A DNA stretch of 64,000 bases, taken from Paraburkholderia gardini (GTDB taxonomy: Bacteria > Pseudomonadota > Gammaproteobacteria > Burkholderiales > Burkholderiaceae). Made by a program: the position numbers and the translations under genes. Numbering within the stretch: position 1 is the first letter of the stretch; every line of letters starts with the position of its first letter. The stretch is from NCBI RefSeq assembly GCF_907164575.1, contig NZ_CAJQYY010000015.1:62001-126000 (forward strand), written 5' to 3'. Below are positions 38,639-48,683 of the stretch, piece after piece. The notes beneath the pieces were generated by a model, which searched no databases, was not told where the DNA came from, and worked only from the letters and a program-made list of their open reading frames with translations.

Positions 38639-39135
38639 GGCGCTATGTCCCTCGATGCATGGGAGAGCAGCGCGTCGACACGGCGTCGCTCATCGCCGGT
38701 CAGCGGACGGGCGCGCATGGCCCGGCGGCGTGCGACGATGCGCACAAGCGCGAAAGCGCCAAGCCCGAGGAGCGCGAACGGCCCGAACCAGAGAAGCCAC
38801 GTAAGCGGCTTGACCGGCGGCTTGTACAACACGAAGTCGCCGTAACGCTGGACCATGTAGTCGCGCACCTGCGCATCGGTTGCGCCGCGCTCGACCTGCT
38901 CGACGATCTTGCCGCGCAGGTCGCCGGCAAGCTCGGCGTTGGAGTCGGCCAGAGTCTGGTTCTGGCACACGACGCAGCGAAAGCCCTCTTCCAGTTCGCG
39001 AATACGAGCGGCGTTGTCATGCGCACCGGCGCCCGCATCGACTGGAACTGGGGCCGCCGGTGCAGCCTGCCCCGCGAGGGTGACGCACAGCACCGCGACA
39101 ACGAGCCATCCGCGCGAGTGACCGATCCTATTCAT
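38635..39135 (-). CDS. ccmH: Cytochrome c maturation protein CcmH (CcmL-type)
   Basis: 166 residues. A thiol oxidoreductase that handles the apocytochrome CxxCH. Signal-like start (MNRIGHSRGWLVVAVLCVTL), the redox motif RCVVCQNQTLADS with C54 and C57, the three-helix periplasmic domain (DYMVQRYGDFVLYKPPVKP) and one C-terminal membrane helix. The start at 39135 overlaps the ccmG end. Corresponds to the N-terminal part of E. coli CcmH; the TPR part is in CcmI, as in most betaproteobacteria. Confidence 0.92.
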   Translation of the reverse strand: MNRIGHSRGWLVVAVLCVTLAGQAAPAAPVPVDAGAGAHDNAARIRELEEGFRCVVCQNQTLADSNAELAGDLRGKIVEQVERGATDAQVRDYMVQRYGDFVLYKPPVKPLTWLLWFGPFALLGLGAFALVRIVARRRAMRARPLTGDERRRVDALLSHASRDIAP

Positions 39136-39667
39136 CGGTACGCTCGCCTTGCAGTTGCCGTACGAGCGGCAGGATCGTCGAATCGAGCGACACCTCGCTG
39201 AGCGGCCCCGCATGCCGGTAGCGAATCACGCCGTGCCTGTCGATCACGAAGGTCTCGGGCACGCCGTACACGCCGTAGTCGATACCCACCTGCCCTGTCC
39301 TGTCGACGAGCGACGCGACATAGGGATTGCCCGCGCGCGAAATCCACTCGAGAGCCGCCCCGCGTTCGTCCTTGTAGTTGAGGCCATAGATCGGCACGAC
39401 CTTGCGGCGCGCGAATTCGACAAGCAGCGCGTGCTCATCGCGGCAAGACTCGCACCACGACGCCCACACGTTGAGGATCCATACCTGTCCGCGCAGCGCC
39501 GCCGGCGAAAGACGCGCACCCGACGTTTGCAGTTGCGGCAGGTCGAACGCTGGAGCAGGCTTGCCGATCAATGCCGAAGGCAACCGGCGCGGGTCGTGCG
39601 ACAGGGCCGCCGCGAGAAAAACGCCCAGCACGGCGAATACGATCAGAGGCGCGAGAAAGCGTTTCAT
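39128..39667 (-). CDS. ccmG: Thiol:disulfide reductase CcmG (DsbE)
   Basis: 179 residues, membrane-anchored by MKRFLAPLIVFAVLGVFLAA, with a periplasmic thioredoxin fold. Active-site pair C72-C75 is in WASWCESC, and the conserved glutamate and cis-proline segment YGVYGVPETFVIDRHG is present. It keeps apocytochrome cysteines reduced. Overlaps ccmF by 4 nt. Confidence 0.95.
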   Translation of the reverse strand: MKRFLAPLIVFAVLGVFLAAALSHDPRRLPSALIGKPAPAFDLPQLQTSGARLSPAALRGQVWILNVWASWCESCRDEHALLVEFARRKVVPIYGLNYKDERGAALEWISRAGNPYVASLVDRTGQVGIDYGVYGVPETFVIDRHGVIRYRHAGPLSEVSLDSTILPLVRQLQGERTDE

Positions 39668-41736
39668 CTGTCCACCTCGCCCGCCTGTTGTGCCACGGTG
39701 GTCTCGCGCACGACGATGCCAGGCGCGAGACGATCCGCATCATGCGCCACGCCACGCGCGGCCTTTGCCGCGTGACGCGTGCGCGACGCAAGCCGGTAAC
39801 GGCGATCGCTCGCCGCGAGCGCTCCACCCAGCGCCATCAACAGGCAGCCCGCCCAGATCCAGCTCACGAACGGCTTGATGTGAATGCGCATCGTCCATGC
39901 GTCGCGGCTCGGGCCGGCGCTTCCGCGCTCACCAACCTGTTCGCCGAGCGCAACGTACAGATCGCGAAACACGCCGCGGTCGATCGCGGCTTCAGTCATC
40001 GGCGTCTGCTGCACGATGAAAAACCGCTTCTCCGGATACATCGTTGCGATCGGGCGCTCGCCGCGGCTTACCGCGATACGCGCGCGTGCCGCGTGATAGT
40101 TCGGCCCGTCGAGCTCGTGCGTGCCATCGAAACGAAACGTATAGCCGCCCTCGGTCACCGACTGCCCGGCTTCCAGGCGCACGTCGCGCTCGGTCTCGTA
40201 TCCCTTCACGAACGTCACGCCGATGATGAACACGCCGATTCCGGCGTGCGCGACCAGCATGCCGTAAAACGCACGCGGCAAGCGCGCAAAGCGCGCCATG
40301 AACGGGCCCTGCTGTTTCTCGATGCGCTCCCACAACGCAACGGCAGATGCGCTCATGCTCCAGGCGGCAAGCAGAACGCCGAGACCGACGAGCGGTCTGA
40401 ATCCACCGACGAGCCAGGGCAGACCGAGCGCCGTCACGACGCTCGCCGCAGCGGCCCAGCGCAGCCGCACCGCCAGTTCGGGCAGGCGCGCCGCCTTCCA
40501 GCGCGCGATCGGTCCGACACCCATCAGGAACACGGCAGGCGTCATCAGCGGCACGAAGACGGTGTCGAAATACGGCGCACCCACCGATATCTTGCCGAGC
40601 CCCAGCACGTCCAGACAGAGCGGATAGAGCGTGCCGATCAGCACCGAGGCCGCGGCCACCATGAGCAGGACGTTGTTCGACAGCAAAAGCGTTTCGCGCG
40701 ACACCGCCTCGAAGCCCGCGCCGAGTCCGACCTTCGGCGCACGCCAGGCGAACAGCAGCAACGCGCCACCCGTCACGATCGAGAGAAACACGAGAATGAA
40801 GATGCCGCGTGCGGGATCGGAAGCGAACGAATGAACCGACGTGATCACACCCGAGCGCACTAGAAAAGTGCCCAGCAGACTCAGCGAAAACGTGCAGATC
40901 GCGAGCAGCACGGTCCAACTGCGGAAACACCCGCGCTTTTCCGTGACGGCGAGCGAATGGATCAGCGCCGTGCCCGCGAGCCACGGCATGAACGATGCGT
41001 TTTCCACCGGATCCCAGAACCACCAGCCGCCCCAGCCGAGCTCGTAATACGCCCAGCCGCTGCCGAGCATGATGCCGAGCGTGAGAAAGATCCACGCGGC
41101 CGTCGTCCACGGACGCGACCAGCGCGCCCACGCGGCGTTCAGCTCGCCCGAGAGCAGCGCCGCAATGGCAAACGCGAAGGCGACGGCAAAGCCGACGTAG
41201 CCCATGTAGAGGATCGGCGGATGCGACACCATGCCGGGGTCCTGCAACAGCGCGTTCAGGTCGCGTCCGTCCATCGCGGGCGGAAGGAGCCGCAGGAATG
41301 GATTCGACGTGAACAGCAGGAAGAGCAGGAAGCCCGCGGCGATCCAGCTCATCACGCCCAGCACGCGCGCGACCATCGCCATCGGCAACTGCCTGCTGAA
41401 GATCGAAACAGCGGCCATCCAGAGCGTCAGGAGCAAGATCCAGAGCAGCAGCGACCCTTCATGCCCGCCCCAGACCGCGGTGAACCGGTAGATCAGCGGC
41501 AGCATGGAGTTCGAGTTGCTCGCGACGTAGACGACCGAGAAATCGTTGTTGATGAACGACGCCGCAAGGCAGCCGAACGCGATGGCGACCAGCACGAACT
41601 GCGCGCGCGCCACGGGCCACGCAACGCGCATCCATCCGTCGATGCCGCGCGCCGCGCCGACGACCGGCAGCACGCCGTTCACGGCGGCGAGGAGGAACGC
41701 GACGATCAGCGCGAACTGGCCGACTTCGGGAATCAT
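39664..41736 (-). CDS. ccmF: Haem lyase subunit CcmF
   Basis: 690 residues, about 13-15 membrane helices. The tryptophan-rich haem-handling motif WGGWWFWDPVENASFMPW begins at residue 235, with flanking histidines such as GGHEGSLLLW and HPPILYMGY. It takes haem from CcmE and joins it to apocytochrome c with CcmH and CcmI. Standard length. The start codon overlaps the ccmE stop. Confidence 0.96.
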   Translation of the reverse strand: MIPEVGQFALIVAFLLAAVNGVLPVVGAARGIDGWMRVAWPVARAQFVLVAIAFGCLAASFINNDFSVVYVASNSNSMLPLIYRFTAVWGGHEGSLLLWILLLTLWMAAVSIFSRQLPMAMVARVLGVMSWIAAGFLLFLLFTSNPFLRLLPPAMDGRDLNALLQDPGMVSHPPILYMGYVGFAVAFAFAIAALLSGELNAAWARWSRPWTTAAWIFLTLGIMLGSGWAYYELGWGGWWFWDPVENASFMPWLAGTALIHSLAVTEKRGCFRSWTVLLAICTFSLSLLGTFLVRSGVITSVHSFASDPARGIFILVFLSIVTGGALLLFAWRAPKVGLGAGFEAVSRETLLLSNNVLLMVAAASVLIGTLYPLCLDVLGLGKISVGAPYFDTVFVPLMTPAVFLMGVGPIARWKAARLPELAVRLRWAAAASVVTALGLPWLVGGFRPLVGLGVLLAAWSMSASAVALWERIEKQQGPFMARFARLPRAFYGMLVAHAGIGVFIIGVTFVKGYETERDVRLEAGQSVTEGGYTFRFDGTHELDGPNYHAARARIAVSRGERPIATMYPEKRFFIVQQTPMTEAAIDRGVFRDLYVALGEQVGERGSAGPSRDAWTMRIHIKPFVSWIWAGCLLMALGGALAASDRRYRLASRTRHAAKAARGVAHDADRLAPGIVVRETTVAQQAGEVDR

Positions 41737-42200
41737 CGCCCCGTCTCCTTCGGTGGATGGTCAGCGACCCGCATGGTCGCGCGCGCCTTGTTGACCGCGT
41801 CGGCGGCATCGGGCGGCATGTAGTTCTCGTCATGTTTGGCGAGCACCTGATCCGCGACGAAAGTACCGTCCGGCATTAGCGTGCCTTGCGCGACGACGCC
41901 CTTGCCCTCACGAAAGAGATCGGGCAGCACGCCATGGTAGGTGACAGGGATATCGCGGGCCGTATCGGTGACGAGAAAGCGCACGTTCAGACCTTGCGCA
42001 TCACGCGTGAGCGAGCCCTTCTCGACCAGTCCGCCGACACGCAGCCGCGTGCCGCTCGCGACCCGGCCTTCGATCACCTGCGTCGGGGTCACGAAGAACA
42101 TGACGTTCGAGCGGAACGCATTGAGTGTCAGCGCCGACACCGCGCCGAGCGCGGCCAGTCCGCCCGTGACCCACAGAAGGCGGCGCGCGCGCGGCTTCAT
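41733..42200 (-). CDS. ccmE: Haem chaperone CcmE
   Basis: 155 residues, one N-terminal helix (LLWVTGGLAALGAVSALTL) and an OB-fold periplasmic domain. The covalent haem ligand is H123 in LAKHDENYMP, and the tail is short and charged. It carries haem from CcmC to CcmF. Overlaps both neighbours by 4 nt. Confidence 0.96.
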   Translation of the reverse strand: MKPRARRLLWVTGGLAALGAVSALTLNAFRSNVMFFVTPTQVIEGRVASGTRLRVGGLVEKGSLTRDAQGLNVRFLVTDTARDIPVTYHGVLPDLFREGKGVVAQGTLMPDGTFVADQVLAKHDENYMPPDAADAVNKARATMRVADHPPKETGR

Positions 42201-42397
42201 GAATCCCGGTCCGCGAGCGTGCTGCGCGATACCAGGCGCAGCGACGCGGGTTCCTGCACGCGTGGGCGCCCGGGCTCACGCGCCACCCTGCGGCTCGCGA
42301 GCCACACGAGCGCCACTTCGAACGCGAGCAAAACGAATGCGACGCCAAACGCGGCCCATATGAAGGGCGCATGAGCGAGACCTGCCGATCCGTTCAT
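42197..42397 (-). CDS. ccmD: Cytochrome c maturation protein CcmD
   Basis: 66 residues, one membrane helix (FIWAAFGVAFVLLAFEVALVW) flanked by a charged cytosolic tail. CcmD helps release haem-loaded CcmE from CcmABC. Position between ccmC and ccmE, with 4-nt overlaps at each end, settles the identity of this poorly conserved protein. Confidence 0.9.
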   Translation of the reverse strand: MNGSAGLAHAPFIWAAFGVAFVLLAFEVALVWLASRRVAREPGRPRVQEPASLRLVSRSTLADRDS

Positions 42398-43146
42398 TGT
42401 GCGAAGCCTCCCGCATGATTCGACACGGGTCCGCCCGCGCGTGCCCGAATGATCACGCGCACACGCGCGAGCACGATCCCGATGGCGTAGCACCAGAAGG
42501 CCAGCGTCATCACGACGATCCCCCACACCATCGACGGCGCCATGGAGACGCCGCTGCCAAAGCTGAGCGACGCCCCCTGATGCAGCGTGTACCACCATTG
42601 CACGGAAAAATAGATGACCGGAATGTTCACGACACCCACGAGTGCCAGCACCGCGGAGGCGCGATCGGCGCGCAGCGGATCGTCGATGGCGGCGTTGAGC
42701 GTGATGAAGCCGAGATACAGAAAGAGCAGAATCAGTTCCGACGTAAGCCGCGCATCCCAGACCCACCATGCGCCCCATGTCGGTCGGCCCCAGAGCGCGC
42801 CGGTCCAGAGCGCAATGAACGTGAAGAGCGCACCCGTGGGCGCGAGCGCGCGCGCCATCATCGCCGGGAGGCGTGCGTTGAAGATCAGCCCCAGCGCGGC
42901 GTAGCCCGCCATGACGACGTAGATCAGCATCGACATCCACGCCGCCGGCACGTGAACGAACATGATGCGGTAGACGTCGCCCTGCACGGCATCGGTGGGC
43001 GCGACCACGAGGCCGATGTAAAGCCCGAGTGCGGCCAGCACCAGCGCCGACAGTGCGAAGCCCGCGATCAGCCGGCCCGCCAGCGCATGGAACGTTTTCG
43101 GCGACGCATAGCGAAACCAGTTGACGCGTGTGCCGTGCCTGCTCAT
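42394..43146 (-). CDS. ccmC: Haem exporter/delivery protein CcmC
   Basis: 250 residues, six membrane helices. The tryptophan-rich motif WGAWWVWDARLTSE begins at residue 124, between conserved histidines (MFVHVPAAW at about 65, TLHQGASLS near 190) that bind haem. It loads haem onto CcmE. ATG at 43146 has GGGAGG upstream, the best ribosome binding site in the ccm block. Confidence 0.95.
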   Translation of the reverse strand: MSRHGTRVNWFRYASPKTFHALAGRLIAGFALSALVLAALGLYIGLVVAPTDAVQGDVYRIMFVHVPAAWMSMLIYVVMAGYAALGLIFNARLPAMMARALAPTGALFTFIALWTGALWGRPTWGAWWVWDARLTSELILLFLYLGFITLNAAIDDPLRADRASAVLALVGVVNIPVIYFSVQWWYTLHQGASLSFGSGVSMAPSMVWGIVVMTLAFWCYAIGIVLARVRVIIRARAGGPVSNHAGGFAQ

Positions 43147-43166
43147 GTGCCTCCCTTCTTTCGCGT

Positions 43167-43835
43167 TCATTCCGCCGAGATCCGCAATGCCGCGGCGGTC
43201 GCGGCCGGACAGAGCAGCAGCGCGGCGATCAGTCCTGCGCCCAGCAGCGAGAAGTTGGCCTCGCTCCACGCGCCCGCGCGCAACGGATCTGCCGCGCCGA
43301 CGCCGAAGATCAGCACCGGAAGTTCGAGCGGCAGGACGAGCACCGCAAGCAGCACCCCGCCGCCACGCACGCCGATTGTCAGCGCCGCGCCGATCGATCC
43401 GATCAGGCTCAGCACCGGCGTGCCGATCAGAAGTGATGCGGTGAGAAGCAGGACGGCGTCCGCCGCGAGGTCGTATTGCAGCGCAACCACAGGCGTGAGC
43501 AGTACAAGCGCAAAGCCACCCGTCAACCAGTGCGCGGCGATCTTCGCGTACACCACGGCGAAGAGCGACTGCGGCGTGAGCAGCATCTGGTCGAGCGACC
43601 CGTCGTCGAAGTCCTGCGAGAAGAGCCGCGTGAGCGAGAGCATCGTCGCGAAGAGCGCCGTGACCCACAGCACACCCGGCGCCATGGCATGCAGGAGCCT
43701 GGGGTCGGAGCCGACCGCGATCGGGAACAGGCTCGTCGCGATGACGAAGAACAGCAGGCAGCCGAGCGCGTCGGTGCGGCGCCGCCATGTGAGCGCGAGT
43801 TCCCGACGCATCACGCACGCCATCAGATCGAGCAT
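43167..43835 (-). CDS. ccmB: ABC transporter membrane subunit CcmB
   Basis: 222 residues, six helices, with the family motifs SQDFDDGSLDQMLLTPQSL (residues 63-81) and VLVLPLELPVLIFGVG. With CcmA it powers release of haem-CcmE. The start overlaps the end of ccmA by 13 nt. Confidence 0.94.
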   Translation of the reverse strand: MLDLMACVMRRELALTWRRRTDALGCLLFFVIATSLFPIAVGSDPRLLHAMAPGVLWVTALFATMLSLTRLFSQDFDDGSLDQMLLTPQSLFAVVYAKIAAHWLTGGFALVLLTPVVALQYDLAADAVLLLTASLLIGTPVLSLIGSIGAALTIGVRGGGVLLAVLVLPLELPVLIFGVGAADPLRAGAWSEANFSLLGAGLIAALLLCPAATAAALRISAE

Positions 43836-44512
43836 GACGCGGCCCGCTCGAAACAGAGGTAGCGCGTCGCATCCGGCGCCGTATCGATTGGCAGGTGCGT
43901 CGTCATGACCGCGATGCCGCCACGCTCGACATGCTCTGCGATGCATGCGCCGATGAGCCGCGTCGATTCCGCATCGAGTGCGGCGGCAGGCTCATCGAGC
44001 AGCCACAGCGGCTTGCATTCCATCAGCAGGCGGGCCATCGCGATACGCCTTTGCTGTCCCTGCGAGAGCGTGCCCGCGAGGCGGTTTTCACAGCCTGCGA
44101 GCCCGAGCCGCCCGAGCACCTCCCGTTCGGGGCAGGCCGCGGTTGCGTCATGCGCGCTCGCCGCGCCGAGGCGCGCCGCGAAGCGCACGTTCTCGATCAC
44201 CGTCAGGTCACGGCTCACCGCATTTGCGTGGCCGACGTACGCGAGCGTGCGGCGCCATGTTTCGGACTGTCTGCGCGTATCGAGGCCGCGCCAGCGTATC
44301 GTGCCCGCGGCCGGGCGCAGGAGCCCCGCCAGCAGCCGCAGAAGCGTGGTTTTACCGCTGCCGTTCGCGCCGTGAATCTGCAGCACCTCTCCCGCATCGG
44401 CTTCGAAACTGACGTCACTGAAGATCGTTTCCCCGCCACGGCAAAACGCGAGCGACGCGACCGACAACAGCGCGGGCGCCGCTTCGCCTTCAGGTCTGCT
44501 CGTTGCACGCAT
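43823..44512 (-). CDS. ccmA: ABC transporter ATP-binding subunit CcmA
   Basis: 229 residues. Walker A GANGSGKTT at 48-56, signature LSQGQQRR at 149-156 and Walker B LWLLDEP at 169-175. An unusual LSQGQ rather than LSGGQ, which is common in CcmA. It starts 11 bases after the napC stop, so the ccm genes are almost certainly co-transcribed with nap. Confidence 0.95.
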   Translation of the reverse strand: MRATSRPEGEAAPALLSVASLAFCRGGETIFSDVSFEADAGEVLQIHGANGSGKTTLLRLLAGLLRPAAGTIRWRGLDTRRQSETWRRTLAYVGHANAVSRDLTVIENVRFAARLGAASAHDATAACPEREVLGRLGLAGCENRLAGTLSQGQQRRIAMARLLMECKPLWLLDEPAAALDAESTRLIGACIAEHVERGGIAVMTTHLPIDTAPDATRYLCFERAASCSI

Positions 44513-44523
44513 GGCCGCCCGCC

Positions 44524-45138
44524 TCAATTTCCCTTCGCCTGTCGCGCCTGTTCGTCGCGCATCGCCTGTGTCATGTCCGGCAAGTGATGCGCGATGCCCT
44601 TGTGGCAATCGATGCAGGTTTTCTCTCCGGTGACGAGGTAGGTCTGATGCGCGTTCTGGGCTCTTACGCTCTGACGCGTAAAGTCCATCGACTCGAACGA
44701 GTGGCAGTTGCGGCACTCCAGCGAGTCGTTTGCCTTCATGCGCGTCCATTCGTGCTCGGCGAGTTCGAGCCGTTTGTCGAGGAATTTCTCGCGCGTATCG
44801 ACCGTGCCGAAAACCTTGGCCCACACCTCCTTCGAAGCCTGCATCTTTCTGGCGATCTTGTCGGTCCAGTTGTGGGGCACGTGACAATCCGAGCATTTCG
44901 CGCGCACCCCGCTACGGTTGGTGTAGTGGATGGTGGTCTTCAACTCGGCAAACGTGTTGTCGCGCATCTCGTGGCAGCCCGTGCAGAACGCTTCCGTGCT
45001 GGTGAATTCGAGCGCCGTGTTGAACGCGCCCCAGAACACCACGCCCGCGACGAAGCCGCCCAGCGTGAGAAAGCCGAGGCTGAAATACGCGCTTGGCCGG
45101 TTGATCGTGCGCCAGTAGCGCTTCACCAGGTCGAGCAT
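44524..45138 (-). CDS. napC: Tetrahaem c-type cytochrome NapC
   Basis: 204 residues: an N-terminal membrane anchor ([20 protein letters not shown]) and four CxxCH haem sites at 52-56, 82-86, 142-146 and 175-179. It passes electrons from quinol to NapAB. The four-haem NapC/NirT pattern is complete, and its haems require the ccm genes next to it. Confidence 0.96.
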   Translation of the reverse strand: MLDLVKRYWRTINRPSAYFSLGFLTLGGFVAGVVFWGAFNTALEFTSTEAFCTGCHEMRDNTFAELKTTIHYTNRSGVRAKCSDCHVPHNWTDKIARKMQASKEVWAKVFGTVDTREKFLDKRLELAEHEWTRMKANDSLECRNCHSFESMDFTRQSVRAQNAHQTYLVTGEKTCIDCHKGIAHHLPDMTQAMRDEQARQAKGN

Positions 45139-45147
45139 CGCGCGCCC

Positions 45148-45642
45148 CTAGTTCTTGTGGCTCGAAGCCGGCTTCGAGCCGGGTGCCAGCCGGATATCCT
45201 CGAGGTCCGTGAAGGTGTTGCTCACAAGCGGTTTCGTATCGGCTTGCGGAACATGACACTGCGTGCAGAAATAGCGGCGCGGGGCGAGGCTGCCGAGCGT
45301 CACGCCCGCGCGATCCGTGTAATGCGAGACGCCGACAGGTACCGCGCCGCTCTCCGCCGCGCGGCTGCGGGCGTGACAGGCGAGACAGCGGTTCGCGTTC
45401 TTGTCGACCTGATAGCCGTCGATCTTGTGGGGGATCGTCGGCGGCTGCTGCGCATAGGCACGGCCACGGATCACATCCTTGTTCTCGGTCGGGTAAATCA
45501 GGGGCGGCTTTGTTTCCTCATCGAGCGGCGTCGTGCCGCGCAGGCTGTCATGGAACGGCACGTCGGGCACCGCCGGCTGCGCGGAAGCGCCGAACGGGCT
45601 CAAAAATCCACAGAGGGCGGCAAGTACGATCCACTGGCGCAT
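45148..45642 (-). CDS. napB: Periplasmic nitrate reductase dihaem subunit NapB
   Basis: 164 residues with a cleavable signal peptide (MRQWIVLAALCGFLSPFGAS) and two CxxCH haem sites at 86-90 and 126-130. Conserved distal histidine segments (PPTIPHKIDGYQ; VSHYTDRAG) supply axial ligands. It transfers electrons from NapC to NapA. Confidence 0.96.
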   Translation of the reverse strand: MRQWIVLAALCGFLSPFGASAQPAVPDVPFHDSLRGTTPLDEETKPPLIYPTENKDVIRGRAYAQQPPTIPHKIDGYQVDKNANRCLACHARSRAAESGAVPVGVSHYTDRAGVTLGSLAPRRYFCTQCHVPQADTKPLVSNTFTDLEDIRLAPGSKPASSHKN

Positions 45643-45652
45643 GACATCTCCC

Positions 45653-48145
45653 CTAGACCCTGACGATCTTTACCGCGCACTTCTTGTAGTCTGTCTGGAA
45701 CGAGATCGGATCGGTCGCGTCGAGCGTCACCTTGTTGATCAACTGGCTCGAGTCGAACCACGGCACGAACACCAGCCCGCGTGGCGGCTTGTCGCGTCCG
45801 CGCGTCTCCACCCGCGTGCGGATGTAGCCGCGCCGCGACATGACCTTCACTTCGACGCCGCGGCTGAGTCCGAGCGCCTTCGCGTCGTCCGGATGCATGA
45901 AGCAGACGGCGTTCGGAAACGCGCGATACAACTCCGGCACGCGTCGCGTCATCGACCCCGAGTGCCAGTGTTCGAGCACGCGCCCGGTCGACAGCCAGAA
46001 CGGGTATTCCTTGTCCGGCATTTCGGGCGGCGGCTCGTAAGGCAGCGCCCAGATCACGGCGCGGCCGTCCTTGTTGCCGTAGAACTCCCAGCCGGTGCCC
46101 GCCTTCACGTAGGGATCGGAGCCTTCCTTGTAGCGCCAGAGCGTTTCCTTGCCATTGACGACCGGCCAGCGCAGTCCGCGCGCCTTGTGATAATCGTCGA
46201 ACGGGGCAAGGTCGTGGCCGTGGCCACGGCCAAACGAAGCGTATTCCTCGAACAGGCCCTTCTGGATGTAGAAGCCGAACGCTTTGGCTTCGTCGTTGCG
46301 AAAGGCCACGTCGACTTGCGATGCAGGAAATTTATTCACCTGACCGTTGCGAAACAGCACGTCATAAAGTGTCTTGCCCTTCAGTTCCGGCTTCTTCGCG
46401 ATCAGTTCCGCCGGCCACACCTCATCGACGGTGAAGCGCTTCGAAAACTCGACGATCTGCCACAGGTCCGAGCGCGCGCCCTCGGGCGGCGGCACGAGCT
46501 GATGCCAGAACTGCGTGCGACGCTCCGCGTTGCCATACGCGCCCTCCTTCTCGACCCACATCGCCGAAGGCAGGATGAGATCGGCAGCGACCGCGGTGAC
46601 AGTCGGATAGACATCGGAGACGACGATGAAGTTATCGGGGTTGCGATAGCCGGGCAGGGTTTCCTGCATCATGTTGGCCGCGGCCTGCATGTTGTTGTTG
46701 ACCATCACCCAGTACGCGTTGAGCTTGCTGTCCTTCAGCATGCGATTCTGGAGCACGGCGTGATAGCCCGGCTTGTCGGGAATCGTACCTGGCGGAATCT
46801 TCCAGATTTCCTCGGCATGCTTGCGGTGCTCGGGGTTGGCCACGAGCATGTCGGCCGGCAGGCGGTGCGAGAAGGTGCCCACTTCGCGCGCCGTGCCACA
46901 GGCGGACGGTTGACCCGTCAGCGAAAACGGACTGTTGCCCGGCGTGGAGATCTTGCCCGTCAGCAGGTGCAGGTTGTAGACCATGTTGTTGGCCCACGTG
47001 CCGCGCGTGTGCTGGTTGAAGCCCATTGTCCAGAACGAAACCACCTTGATGTTGGGATCGGCGTACAGCTCGGCAAGCTGGTCCAGCTTGACCTTCGAGA
47101 TGCCCGAGAGCTTCGTCACATAGGCCGCATCGTATTTCGACACGAACTTCGCGAAGGCGTCGAAGTCCATCGGCTTCGAACCGTTCGCATCGCCGGCGTT
47201 CTTCGCGGCTTTCTGCAACGGATTGTCCGGCCGCAGTCCGTAGCCGATATCTGTATTGCCTTCCTTGAACACGGTGTGCTTCGTCACGAAGTCACGGTTC
47301 ACGCGATTCGTCTTGATGATGTAGTTCGCGATGTAGTTCATGATCGCAAGGTCGGATTGCGGCGCGAAGACCATCTGCATATCCGCAAGATCGAAAGAGC
47401 GATGTTCGAACACCGACAGCACGGCCACTCTGGTCTTCGGTACGCTCAGCTTGCGATCCGTCACCCGCGTCCATAGCACCGGGTGCATCTCCGCCATGTT
47501 CGACCCCCACAGCACGAAGGCATCGGTCTGCTCGATATCGTCGTAGCAGCCCATCGGCTCGTCCATGCCAAACGAGCGCATGAAACCGGTCACCGCCGAG
47601 GCCATGCAGTGCCGCGCATTCGGATCGATGTTATTGCTGCGAAAGCCCGCCTTCATCAGCTTGACCGCCGCATACCCTTCGAACACAGTCCACTGGCCGG
47701 AGCCGAACATGCCGATTGCCGTCGGACCCTTTGCCTTCAACACCTGCCTGAACTGCTGCTCCATCACGTCGAACGCCTTATCCCACGACACCGGTGTGAA
47801 TTCGCCGTTCTTGTCGTATTTGCCGTCCTTCATGCGCAGGAGCGGCGCATTCAGACGGTCTCCCCCGTACATGATCTTCGAGAGGAAGTAGCCCTTGACG
47901 CAGTTCAGCCCGCGATTGACCTCCGCCTGCGGATCGCCCTGCGTCGCGACAACCTTGCCGGCCTTCACGCCAACAATGACCCCGCAGCCGGTGCCGCAAA
48001 AGCGGCATGGCGCTTTCGACCAGGTCAGGTCGTTGCCGCCCGCGCCCGCCGCCTGCGCTTCCAGGCCTGGCAGCGTGATACCGGCGGCGGAGGCGGCCGT
48101 GGCCGCGGCGGTTTGCTTAATAAACGCCCGGCGCGTCAGTTTCAT
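45653..48145 (-). CDS. napA: Periplasmic nitrate reductase catalytic subunit NapA
   Basis: 830 residues, exported folded by Tat (TRRAFIKQ at residues 4-11). A [4Fe-4S] cluster is bound by C47, C50, C54 and C82; bis-MGD molybdenum is held by C180 ([12 protein letters not shown]). The cofactor-binding regions [12 protein letters not shown] and [20 protein letters not shown] are intact. ATG at 48145 lies 29 bases inside napD, which encodes its Tat-signal chaperone. Confidence 0.97.
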   Translation of the reverse strand: MKLTRRAFIKQTAAATAASAAGITLPGLEAQAAGAGGNDLTWSKAPCRFCGTGCGVIVGVKAGKVVATQGDPQAEVNRGLNCVKGYFLSKIMYGGDRLNAPLLRMKDGKYDKNGEFTPVSWDKAFDVMEQQFRQVLKAKGPTAIGMFGSGQWTVFEGYAAVKLMKAGFRSNNIDPNARHCMASAVTGFMRSFGMDEPMGCYDDIEQTDAFVLWGSNMAEMHPVLWTRVTDRKLSVPKTRVAVLSVFEHRSFDLADMQMVFAPQSDLAIMNYIANYIIKTNRVNRDFVTKHTVFKEGNTDIGYGLRPDNPLQKAAKNAGDANGSKPMDFDAFAKFVSKYDAAYVTKLSGISKVKLDQLAELYADPNIKVVSFWTMGFNQHTRGTWANNMVYNLHLLTGKISTPGNSPFSLTGQPSACGTAREVGTFSHRLPADMLVANPEHRKHAEEIWKIPPGTIPDKPGYHAVLQNRMLKDSKLNAYWVMVNNNMQAAANMMQETLPGYRNPDNFIVVSDVYPTVTAVAADLILPSAMWVEKEGAYGNAERRTQFWHQLVPPPEGARSDLWQIVEFSKRFTVDEVWPAELIAKKPELKGKTLYDVLFRNGQVNKFPASQVDVAFRNDEAKAFGFYIQKGLFEEYASFGRGHGHDLAPFDDYHKARGLRWPVVNGKETLWRYKEGSDPYVKAGTGWEFYGNKDGRAVIWALPYEPPPEMPDKEYPFWLSTGRVLEHWHSGSMTRRVPELYRAFPNAVCFMHPDDAKALGLSRGVEVKVMSRRGYIRTRVETRGRDKPPRGLVFVPWFDSSQLINKVTLDATDPISFQTDYKKCAVKIVRV

Positions 48146-48452
48146 CGCCTGTCTCCTCATCGAGCGATTCGACATCTTCGTGGTGCTGGTATATGAGCGA
48201 CGCGGAATAGACGCCCGGCAAGGCGTGAATCGCATTCAGTTGCGCGATGATGTCTTCCGACTCCTGCGCTTCCAGCGTGACCACCAGTTTTCCGGCGGGG
48301 CTGACTGCGTGAATCTCCGCGCCGGGAAGTATCGAAACGGCGTGCCGGATGGCCTCTATCTGCCTGTTATCCGCATGAACGACGATGCCGGCAATATGGG
48401 CTTGCGGAACGTCGACAACGTTTATCACCAGCTTTTGCGCGTGTGAAGCCAT
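48117..48452 (-). CDS. napD: NapD, chaperone for NapA export
   Basis: 111 residues, ferredoxin-like fold. It binds the NapA Tat signal and prevents early export. The conserved second half ([33 protein letters not shown]) is clear. A longer acidic tail ([15 protein letters not shown]) is a small departure from the usual 90 residues. The 3' end overlaps napA by 29 nt, giving strong coupling. Confidence 0.92.
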   Translation of the reverse strand: MASHAQKLVINVVDVPQAHIAGIVVHADNRQIEAIRHAVSILPGAEIHAVSPAGKLVVTLEAQESEDIIAQLNAIHALPGVYSASLIYQHHEDVESLDEETGDETDAPGVY

Positions 48453-48524
48453 CTGACGACTCCCGGCACAGCGTTTTAATAAACAGGCGAATAAGACTGC
48501 ACGGAGACTTTGCAGGAACGGCTG

Positions 48525-48683
48525 TCAATGCGGTGGACCGCCAACCAGAATCTGATAGAACCAGACAACAAACCCATATGCGGCAATAAACATCACGGTC
48601 AATACGGGCACCATGACGGCCGTGAGAAACAGGAAGCTGCGAAGTTCCTCGGTTTTGCGAAGGCCTTCTTTAGCGTCGGTCAT
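48525..48683 (-). CDS. napE: NapE, small membrane protein of the nap operon
   Basis: 52 residues with a short cytosolic start (MTDAKEGLRKTEELRSFLFL) and one membrane helix (AVMVPVLTVMFIAAYGFVVW). NapE sits at the head of many nap operons and its function is unknown. It was identified by reading the minus strand directly; the stop TGA lies at 48525-48527. First gene of this nap-ccm array. Confidence 0.88.
   Translation of the reverse strand: MTDAKEGLRKTEELRSFLFLTAVMVPVLTVMFIAAYGFVVWFYQILVGGPPH

Noticed and set aside
42397..43908. 503-codon plus-strand open frame
   Set aside because: Antisense to ccmBC, whose membrane motifs and overlaps are clear.
45533..47476. 647-codon plus-strand open frame
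   Set aside because: Antisense to napA and napB; His/Arg-rich without motifs.
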